Positions 16,823 through 22,522 of a DNA stretch of 22,522 bases are shown here, piece by piece. The notes beneath the pieces were generated by a model. It did not search any database. It saw only the letters and a list, made by a program, of their open reading frames with translations, and had not been told where the DNA came from. The DNA comes from Bacteroidaceae bacterium (GTDB lineage: Bacteria > Bacteroidota > Bacteroidia > Bacteroidales > Bacteroidaceae): the NCBI GenBank assembly GCA_024695315.1, contig JAILIJ010000020.1, forward strand, positions 1-22,522, written 5' to 3'. Numbering within the stretch: the first letter of the stretch is position 1; the number at the start of each line of letters is the position of its first letter. Position numbers and translations under genes: made by a program.

Positions 16823-18124
16823 CTAAATTATAGGAATGCTCTCCCCGTTTATCTTACGGAATAATTCAAGAGCATAAACATCTGTCATACCCGACACAAA
16901 GTCGAGCACAGCCATAATCTTTGTGTATGTATCAGGACCGTCCACATCATACTGCGAACTAACCCTATTAAGCAAAAGCTGCGAATAAGCCTTTTCTGGG
17001 TGCATGGCTGCATCCGTAAATAGCTCTATAAGTGTTCGGATAATCTTATAACCAGCAAGTTCGATATCCACAACATCCTTACTATGATAGATTTTCTCAT
17101 ACGACACTTTTTCACAAGCCTTATAGGCATCATGTATCAAAGGACAGGCATGCTCTATCAGAGGACCCTTGAATGTGCCATTTAAAATGGCCTCCTCATT
17201 ATCCACAAAAACGCGTACACACTCATGCTCCAAAGCACTTATGGCACAAGAGCGCAAGTAGACTACCTGTTCATTCAGATCCTCAACTTCCTCATAACGT
17301 GAGATAACAGCTTCTTTCTTCTCTTCTGGCACGAATCCCAAAAGCAATTTCTTGGTCTCCTCCGTAGTAAGAATCTTCAACTTATGAGCATCTTCAATAT
17401 CCATTATTTCATAACAGATATCATCCGCAGCCTCAACAAGATACACTAACGGATGGCGAACGCCTTCAATTAGTCCGAGTTCATCAGCTATCTTACGATA
17501 TATTTCTGCCTCATCCTGGAAAAAGCCAAACTTCTGCTTTGTGGCTTTACTTGCAGGAAAAGGATATTTAATGATAGAGGCGAGAGTGGAATATGTCAGA
17601 ACAAATCCTCCGTCACGACGTCCCTTAAACTTATGAGCAAGAAGGCGGAAAGCATTTGCATTACCATCAAAATGCGTGATGTCAGCCCATTCATCTCGTG
17701 TCAGCAAGCTCTTATAATCCAAGCCAGGCCCTTCACTAAAGAACGTAGCTATAGCACGTTCGCCAGAATGTCCAAACGGCGGATTACCCATATCGTGAGC
17801 CAAACAAGCAGCTTGCACAATATCTCCTATCTCGCTGAGATGCGTATTTTGAAGTTCTGGATGGCGTTCCAAGAGTCGGCGAGAAGTATCATCTCCCAAT
17901 GAGCGTCCAACACTTGCTACCTCCAGGGAATGTGTCAAACGGTTATGAACGAAAATTCTTCCAGGCAAAGGAAATACCTGAGTCTTATTCTGTAACCTTC
18001 TAAAAGGAGCAGAAAAAATAAGGCGGTCATAGTCACGCTTAAATTCCGTTCGTTCTTCTTTTGTATTTTGATGTTTGTGCTCTTGGCCCAAACGTTTATT
18101 CGACAGAAGTTGTTCCCAATTCAT
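16823..18124 (-). CDS. dgt: Deoxyguanosinetriphosphate triphosphohydrolase-like protein
   Basis: An HD-domain enzyme of the Dgt/SAMHD1 type, expected to cleave dNTPs to deoxynucleoside and triphosphate. With ATG at 18124 it has 433 residues. Conserved parts: RLIFSAPFRRLQNKTQVF (34-51), HNRLTHSLEVASVGR (His65), AACLAHDMGNPPFGHSGE (His110, Asp111; metal-binding HD pair) and YLVEAADDICYEIMDIEDAH with a further conserved Asp. The longest frame starts at a TTG at 18145, which falls inside the -7 element TATTTTTG, so it is rejected. Own promoter and own terminator make it an independent unit next to dut. Whether it prefers dGTP or needs an activating dNTP cannot be told. Confidence 0.93.
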   Translation of the reverse strand: MNWEQLLSNKRLGQEHKHQNTKEERTEFKRDYDRLIFSAPFRRLQNKTQVFPLPGRIFVHNRLTHSLEVASVGRSLGDDTSRRLLERHPELQNTHLSEIGDIVQAACLAHDMGNPPFGHSGERAIATFFSEGPGLDYKSLLTRDEWADITHFDGNANAFRLLAHKFKGRRDGGFVLTYSTLASIIKYPFPASKATKQKFGFFQDEAEIYRKIADELGLIEGVRHPLVYLVEAADDICYEIMDIEDAHKLKILTTEETKKLLLGFVPEEKKEAVISRYEEVEDLNEQVVYLRSCAISALEHECVRVFVDNEEAILNGTFKGPLIEHACPLIHDAYKACEKVSYEKIYHSKDVVDIELAGYKIIRTLIELFTDAAMHPEKAYSQLLLNRVSSQYDVDGPDTYTKIMAVLDFVSGMTDVYALELFRKINGESIPII

Positions 18125-18142
18125 AAAATGAAGTATTTTCTG

Positions 18143-18150
18143 CAAAAATA
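18143..18150 (-). promoter_or_regulatory. Promoter -7 element of dgt
   Basis: TATTTTTG on the minus strand, followed by CAGAAAATACTTC, about 18 bp before the ATG at 18124. No -33 TTTG at the right distance. Confidence 0.5.
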
Positions 18151-18256
18151 CAATAAATTATCCATTTTACACTATGTTTTTCATTATTTTATGCTAAACA
18201 AAGTGATTATGAACAAATTTACCACTTTAGAATCTCAAATAAGAGCATTTGCCATT

Positions 18257-19840
18257 TTACAAATATATAACGTCTGCAAGTCTAAACTTCTGTGCATCAT
18301 CAAGTCCCATCATAGCGTTAATGAAATATACGTATTCATATTCATGCAAATTTGCCTGTCTTATTGTCTTTTCACGTATTGTACCTTTATCCAAAAGGCG
18401 CTGACGACATGTGCCACGAAGGAGGGCATCTGAGGGGGTAAACAAATTGCCGTCAGCATCCTCAAAGACAAGATTGCAATAGCTGGAATCTGTAACGGCA
18501 CCTTTTCGAACAATAATGACATCATCAGTACCAGCTTCTTTTAACAATCTTGTCAGTCTCGACCTGTCTGTACTCTTGTATTGGTAATTTATGTCATCAT
18601 CGTGAATTAAGGAAACAGTCTTGCGTAATTTACGTTCATACGGAGCGTAACTTATCTCTCTGATTTTGTTGTCATAGACTATACGGCATTTCACTATACC
18701 AGTCATTCCTTCCGGAACGTCAAGTCTAGGAAATTCTGACTTAATATGATAGAAGTACCACATTGTATTTTCCAATCTTTTAATATGATAGTCAAGATTT
18801 TGTGGACACCCATCCTTTATGCAGATAACTTCTGTGAAAGTAGGTTTTCTGAACGGGAGATAAATTTTCTCAATTATCTCATCATACTCACGTTTGACAT
18901 TACTCTTGGCTGTTATTCCCCCTCCACTACGGTAATATTTATTTCCACAACTATCTTGCTCGACATAACGAATAATAACGCCGCTATCAAGTTGCTTACC
19001 ATCATAATAGCCAAAGATGCCCGTATAGAATCCCCGCTCCATCCCTTCAGCCTTACGTAAAAGTTCTGTTGTCTTAAACTTTGGAGCACCAGAAATACTA
19101 CCGGCAGGCAGCATTGAGGTTATGATTTTCCCAAGATGGTGTCTCCAGTCTTTCGTCAAATTTCCTTTTATCTCACTACTAACCTGGAGAATATCACCTT
19201 TATCGGTTTGAAGTTCTGACAGATACCTATAACGCTCTACCGTCACATGTTCAGCATAAATGCTAAGGTCATTCCTTAACAAGTCGACCACCGTGGCATG
19301 TTCCGCACATTCCTTTATATCGTTCAAGATCACATTCCTAGCATCTGGAATATCTGCCGCTATAGTGCCCTTCATCGGATGTGTGGCAATCTCGCCTTCT
19401 GAACTAATTGTGACGAAGCATTCAGGTGAGAAACAAACAAAACGGCCAGGTACATAAAGAGAATAACTGGCATCCGTTGCCATAAATATCTCATAAAGAG
19501 ACAAAGATGTTTCGACGGAGGTACGTAATGTCAGGTTAGCCACAAAACTATCTCCGCGTCGCAAACCGTTCTGAATAATTTCAAATCTGCGCATGTATGT
19601 TTCCAGCGACTCAGGATAAGCAGTAAGGTGTTGTCCCAACGGGCAAGGTTGCTGACTTTTGATTACGTTAGACACGCCTGCAACAGAAAAAAGAATCTCA
19701 CGCTGTTGCAGAGGATTTTCCACTATAATACACTCCTTGCATTCATAATCTATTGCAAAGAGAAACGGACGGTTACTTGCAGCAAGAAATGAAACCTTGT
19801 CTGCAGCTTCAGAAATACTACTAAACGATTGATAAGCCAT
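18257..19840 (-). CDS. pabB: PabB-PabC fusion: aminodeoxychorismate synthase component I with aminodeoxychorismate lyase
   Basis: A 527-residue bifunctional protein for p-aminobenzoate synthesis (folate pathway). Residues about 75-330 are the chorismate-binding domain: GDSFVANLTLRT (96-107), PMKGT with Lys157 (the active-site Lys typical of PabB), DLLRNDLS (186-193), MLPAGSISGAPK (243-254), FYTGIFGYYDG (271-281) and SGGGITAKS (306-314). Residues about 335-527 are a class IV aminotransferase-fold lyase: YHIKRLENTM (351-360), likely PLP Lys422 in YKSTDRSR, TDSSYCNLVF (450-459), GTCRQRLL and INAMMGL. Compared with E. coli PabB (453 residues) the N-terminal part is short. No pabA (amidotransferase) adjoins. 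ATG at 19840 is used rather than the GTG at 19888, whose extra 16 residues (including a Cys/His stretch) are not family-like. Confidence 0.92.
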   Translation of the reverse strand: MAYQSFSSISEAADKVSFLAASNRPFLFAIDYECKECIIVENPLQQREILFSVAGVSNVIKSQQPCPLGQHLTAYPESLETYMRRFEIIQNGLRRGDSFVANLTLRTSVETSLSLYEIFMATDASYSLYVPGRFVCFSPECFVTISSEGEIATHPMKGTIAADIPDARNVILNDIKECAEHATVVDLLRNDLSIYAEHVTVERYRYLSELQTDKGDILQVSSEIKGNLTKDWRHHLGKIITSMLPAGSISGAPKFKTTELLRKAEGMERGFYTGIFGYYDGKQLDSGVIIRYVEQDSCGNKYYRSGGGITAKSNVKREYDEIIEKIYLPFRKPTFTEVICIKDGCPQNLDYHIKRLENTMWYFYHIKSEFPRLDVPEGMTGIVKCRIVYDNKIREISYAPYERKLRKTVSLIHDDDINYQYKSTDRSRLTRLLKEAGTDDVIIVRKGAVTDSSYCNLVFEDADGNLFTPSDALLRGTCRQRLLDKGTIREKTIRQANLHEYEYVYFINAMMGLDDAQKFRLADVIYL

Positions 19841-19937
19841 AATCCCAATTATTGATAATACATGTGTGCATCGGGATTCTGGCGTCACAGGGACGCAAGA
19901 TACAGGCTTACCAAAGCAATACCTTCATAATGCGTCA
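19841..19937 (-). promoter_or_regulatory. pabB-pabC leader with short hairpins
   Basis: Minus-strand leader. It holds a compact 5-bp GC-rich hairpin (GCGTC-N5-GACGC, between 19882 and 19896), an inverted repeat AATCCC/GGGATT (19873-19878 and 19841-19846) whose 3' arm touches the start codon, an 8-bp direct repeat TGTGACGC (19932-19939 and 19882-19889), and a six-codon frame MKVLLW (19908-19928). Control of translation is possible but only inferred. Confidence 0.35.
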
Positions 19938-19945
19938 CAAAGGTA
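19938..19945 (-). promoter_or_regulatory. Promoter -7 element of the pabB-pabC gene
   Basis: TACCTTTG on the minus strand, 97 bp before the ATG at 19840. No -33 TTTG at 19-21 bp. Confidence 0.45.
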
Positions 19946-20243
19946 ATAAAAATAATTTGACTTATCATTACAAAAAAGATATAATTCTTCACAAAAACCT
20001 CTTTTCTAGATTTATCAATTTTGCAAACTTCACATTACAAACAATCCAATTCATTAGTAGATTTAGTTAAGCTTTCTTAATTTTAAGCATTTTTAACTTA
20101 CAAAATAATCCATTATAACAAATAAAGAATATCTTTACACATTAATCTGACGACAAGACTTCAGCCTTGACAACTTAGGGGATGAGCTAAAGTTTGAGAG
20201 AAGGAAAAACTGATACCCATCATCGAAGAAAATCAAGAGTTGT

Positions 20244-20287
20244 TACGAAGGATTTACGAACGTAATACGAAGGGTTGCCGAAGGAGG
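20244..20287. repeat. Second, degenerate array of 11-bp repeats
   Basis: Four consecutive 11-bp units in exact register: TACGAAGGATT, TACGAACGTAA, TACGAAGGGTT, GCCGAAGGAGG. The unit is the same as at 6795-6849 (TACGAAGGTAA) with more substitutions, and has the same orientation on the plus strand. Confidence 0.75.
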
Positions 20288-20381
20288 TGGGGTAAAGAAT
20301 TATGCAAAAAAATATATAAGATTAAAGGTCAAAAACGATAATACAATCTTTCCTTACAAAAATATTTACTATTTTCATATA

Positions 20382-20409
20382 TCTCACGCATGAATAATCA
20401 TGCGCGAGA
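20382..20409. terminator. Strong hairpin, possible terminator downstream of the nucleoside kinase gene
   Basis: 12-bp stem with a single A-C mismatch (20382-20393 with 20398-20409, core CGCATGA/TCATGCG) and ATAA loop. On the plus strand it is followed by CAATTTTATTTATTC; on the minus strand the following bases (TATATGAAAAT) are a poorer T tract. It lies 77 bp after the kinase stop. The better T tract on the plus strand leaves open that it ends a plus-strand transcript. Confidence 0.55.
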
Positions 20410-20486
20410 CAATTTTATTTATTCTTAATAAAGAATCTTCTTAAACACACTAAAAACTACCGAAACTTTAATAAGCAAGCCTTATA

Positions 20487-21641
20487 TTAGTATTCATATC
20501 CACTTCCACCTACAAACTCACGAAGGATGGAATATTTAGGAAGAACATCTACACTAAGCGGATGGATTTCATCAAGAAGATGGAGCAATCTACGAGCCTC
20601 AAAATACGCAGGTTCATCTTTTCCAACAGCTTTCAAAAGCGGAATTGCATCATGGCGAAGTATTCCTAACTCATAAGGAAAAGATGTATTGATATTAGCA
20701 TCCGCGAATTTCTGATAAGGCACAATCCATCTCGATTCACCACGTCGTACACTTGGCCAACGATCGATAGTTGTCTGAGCATTCGTGTTACGATATTTCG
20801 AATCCCTTACCATACGACGTATAAGACGATTATCAGTACTCATAAAATACCTGCCATCTTTATTCGTCTTAAGACTTGAGCCAGAGATATAAATTCTATA
20901 CAAGAGACTCGGATCAAGATTTCCAGTAAGTTCAGGATTAAGGCCATGAATACCTTCAATCAACAAAATTGAATCTTTTCCAAGCTGCATAGGTTCGTCC
21001 TGCCATTGGCGCTCAGCTCCACTAAACTCATACTTTGGAAGAACAACAGCCTCACCATTTATCAAACGCTGAAGATGGTCTTGAAGAAGTTCAAGATCAA
21101 GAGCATACAAGGACTCAAAATCATATTCTCCATTTTCATCTAATGGAGTCTTCTCGTAACTCTGATAGTAATCATCTAAAGAAAGCATACGAGGATCAAG
21201 ACCTTGTTGTTCAAGGGCATAAACCATCTTTTTGCAGAATGTCGTCTTACCACTTGAAGAAGGACCAGCAATAAGGACAATCTTAGGAATAACACCCTTG
21301 CCTTCCTTATTCTTACTACTTGCACCCCCAGCAGCAATATCCTCAGCAATACTACTAATGCTAACCTCTTTAAGTTTCTCAAGAACAGAAACAGCCTGAC
21401 GAACCATCTTACTATCAATAAGCTCGTTCACCTCGCCAACTGTAAGAGAATAAGTAAGCAATCTATCCACAAAAGTCTTATTGAGTTCCAAATCGCCCAC
21501 AATAGAGTTGACCACATCACTAAGTTTATTCTGCTTGAAATTTGCAATCACGTCAGGTGTTAAGGCACCCAAAATATCTGATTTTTTATCTAAGACTTCG
21601 AATTTCTCTGAACTTTTATTAAATTTGCCGTCATTAAACAT
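20487..21641 (-). CDS. Nucleoside (uridine) kinase family protein, short form
   Basis: A 384-residue P-loop kinase of the uridine kinase/phosphoribulokinase family, expected to phosphorylate uridine or cytidine in salvage. P-loop GPSSSGKTTF (126-135), LSLDDYYQSYEKTPLDENGE, FESLYALDLELL, ILLIEGIHGLNPEL, TTDNRLIRRMVRDSKYR-like STDNRLIRRMVRDSKYR, IDRWPSVRRGESRWIVPYQK and C-terminal REFVGGSGYEY are all as in the Bacteroidetes nucleoside kinase. That family, as I recall it, is about 550 residues with N-terminal TGS and tRNA-synthetase-like domains; here only about 110 residues precede the kinase domain, of which the part from VGEVNEL to SIAEDIA aligns with the usual linker. A full promoter 32-63 bp upstream supports ATG 21641 as the true start, so this is not a fragment of a longer gene. 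Confidence 0.88.
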   Translation of the reverse strand: MFNDGKFNKSSEKFEVLDKKSDILGALTPDVIANFKQNKLSDVVNSIVGDLELNKTFVDRLLTYSLTVGEVNELIDSKMVRQAVSVLEKLKEVSISSIAEDIAAGGASSKNKEGKGVIPKIVLIAGPSSSGKTTFCKKMVYALEQQGLDPRMLSLDDYYQSYEKTPLDENGEYDFESLYALDLELLQDHLQRLINGEAVVLPKYEFSGAERQWQDEPMQLGKDSILLIEGIHGLNPELTGNLDPSLLYRIYISGSSLKTNKDGRYFMSTDNRLIRRMVRDSKYRNTNAQTTIDRWPSVRRGESRWIVPYQKFADANINTSFPYELGILRHDAIPLLKAVGKDEPAYFEARRLLHLLDEIHPLSVDVLPKYSILREFVGGSGYEY

Positions 21642-21672
21642 ATATAAAAGTTTTTATATTGTATCAATGACA

Positions 21673-21704
21673 CAAAAATAGGAGTTTTTTATGTATGTGA
21701 CAAA
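21673..21704 (-). promoter_or_regulatory. Complete promoter of the nucleoside kinase gene
   Basis: On the minus strand TTTG (21701-21704), 20 bp, then TATTTTTG (21673-21680): a full Bacteroidetes -33/-7 match. Start of transcription near 21667 gives a leader of about 26 nt to the ATG at 21641. Confidence 0.7.
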
Positions 21705-21779
21705 AAGTAAGGTCTGAAAATAATAAAAAATTAGATGTAAAGACCACACTTTCCTAAATGATATAAATTTTACATAATT

Positions 21780-22522
21780 ATGAGAAATTGGAAAGAGATA
21801 AAGAAATACGAAGAAATCAAATTTGAGTTCTTCGAAGGAATAGCAAAAATTACAATCAATCGACCACGATATCGTAATGCGTTTACGCCTCTAACTACCT
21901 GGGAGATGTCGGATGCCATGTATTATTGTCGTGAATCAAAGGATATTCGTGTTGTAGTATTCACAGGTGCTGATAGCCCAAGGCAAGAAGGGCAAACTGA
22001 AGAGGAATGGTTGAAAACATGCGCTTTCTGCTCTGGAGGCGATATGAACGTAAAAGGACGCGGCGGTTACATAGGTAAAGATGGAGTCCCACGTCTGAGC
22101 GTACTCGATGTTCAGAAACAGATTAGAAGCATTCCTAAGCCTGTAATTGCTATGGTTAACGGATTTGCAGTAGGCGGAGGACATGTGCTACACGTAGTTT
22201 GCGACCTAACAATAGCATCAGATAATGCTAAATTTGGACAAACAGGACCAAAGGTTGGAAGCTTTGATGCAGGTTTCGGATCAAGTTACCTCGCACGAAT
22301 CGTTGGACAGAAAAAGGCACGCGAAATATGGTATCTTTGCAAGCTCTATACTGCTGACGAGGCTGAGAAGATGGGACTCGTAAATAAAGTTGTGCCTCAT
22401 GATAAACTCGAAGATGAGGTTGTGGATTGGGCAAAGACTATGATGAAACGTTCACCTATTGCTTTACGAATGATTAAAGCTGGACTTAATGCCGAACTAG
22501 ACGGACAAGCCGGTATACAAGA
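21780..22522 (+). CDS. menB: 1,4-dihydroxy-2-naphthoyl-CoA synthase, 3' end outside window
   Basis: Crotonase-fold enzyme that closes the ring of o-succinylbenzoyl-CoA in menaquinone synthesis. The frame runs from ATG 21780 to the right edge (247 codons, no stop); full length is usually about 270-285, so only about 25-35 residues are missing. Visible motifs: NRPRYRNAF (27-35), oxyanion-hole CSGGD (84-88), AMVNGFAVGGGHVLHVVCDL (124-143), FGQTGPKVGSFDAGFGS (152-168) with catalytic-site Asp163, and IVGQKKAREIWY. The Gly in QTGPK (156) is the residue that marks bicarbonate-dependent type I MenB enzymes. It is divergent from the nucleoside kinase gene; other men genes probably follow outside the window. 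No clear TAnnTTTG element is seen in the 138-bp divergent spacer on this strand. Confidence 0.96.
   Translation, partial: MRNWKEIKKYEEIKFEFFEGIAKITINRPRYRNAFTPLTTWEMSDAMYYCRESKDIRVVVFTGADSPRQEGQTEEEWLKTCAFCSGGDMNVKGRGGYIGKDGVPRLSVLDVQKQIRSIPKPVIAMVNGFAVGGGHVLHVVCDLTIASDNAKFGQTGPKVGSFDAGFGSSYLARIVGQKKAREIWYLCKLYTADEAEKMGLVNKVVPHDKLEDEVVDWAKTMMKRSPIALRMIKAGLNAELDGQAGIQ

Larger units (their letters stand above)
19946..20486. other. Intergenic region between the nucleoside kinase and pabB-pabC genes
   Basis: No supported coding frame. It is strongly AT-rich up to about 20150. A loose hairpin (AGTTAAGCTT at 20065-20074 with AAGC and TTAACT to 20098) lies near the middle, then the degenerate 11-bp repeat array (20244-20287), then a strong hairpin (20382-20409). 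No RNA gene is recognised, though a small RNA ending at the hairpin cannot be excluded. Confidence 0.55.

Noticed and set aside
18125..18145. TTG start adding seven residues to Dgt
   Set aside because: The TTG is part of the -7 element TATTTTTG; the ATG at 18124 is used.

Overview
The window looks like a chromosomal segment of a low-GC Bacteroidota, most likely order Bacteroidales and close to Prevotella. Support: a type IX secretion C-terminal sorting domain; promoters of the Bacteroidetes type (TAnnTTTG, twice with a TTTG 20 bp upstream); no consistent Shine-Dalgarno sequences; and family-typical genes (a dut / TPR / DUF4292-like / EnvC-like cluster, a PabB-PabC fusion, a Bacteroidetes-type nucleoside kinase). 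I see no rRNA, tRNA, CRISPR array, transposase, phage gene or plasmid gene.

Layout. Positions 1-6613 hold the accessory-looking part: on the minus strand, a signal-peptide-bearing T9SS cargo protein followed by an outer-membrane beta-barrel protein that runs off the left edge; divergently on the plus strand, a TPR / DHp / receiver / AraC regulator that has the His box of a hybrid sensor kinase but no ATPase domain. The 536-base region between them carries a full promoter for the cargo gene with an inverted repeat over it. Positions 6614-7014 are non-coding, with two terminators and an array of 11-bp tandem repeats. Then come asd (minus), a CPA2-type cation/proton antiporter with a cytoplasmic USP-like tail (plus), and a plus-strand pair: a LolD-like ABC ATPase and a CvfB-like S1 RNA-binding protein. 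A perfect 16-bp hairpin at 12118-12153 separates this pair from the convergent minus-strand block.

The minus-strand block, in transcription order, is a nucleoside (uridine) kinase, a PabB-PabC fusion for folate synthesis, dgt (dNTP triphosphohydrolase), and dut (dUTPase) followed by a TPR protein, a DUF4292-like lipoprotein and a catalytically degenerate LytM/EnvC-type protein. kinase, pabBC, dgt and dut each show their own promoter-like element; the three genes after dut probably depend on upstream transcription. menB (menaquinone synthesis) starts at 21780 on the plus strand, divergent from the kinase, and is cut by the right edge.

How the genes fit together: most are housekeeping (lysine/threonine precursor, folate, menaquinone, nucleotide pool control, envelope maintenance). 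The best candidates for something not well described are the cargo/barrel pair with its ATPase-less divergent regulator, and the 11-bp tandem repeat found in the same phase in two separate intergenic regions. Start codons were moved inward for several genes because the longest frame began at a TTG or GTG, in two cases inside the promoter itself.
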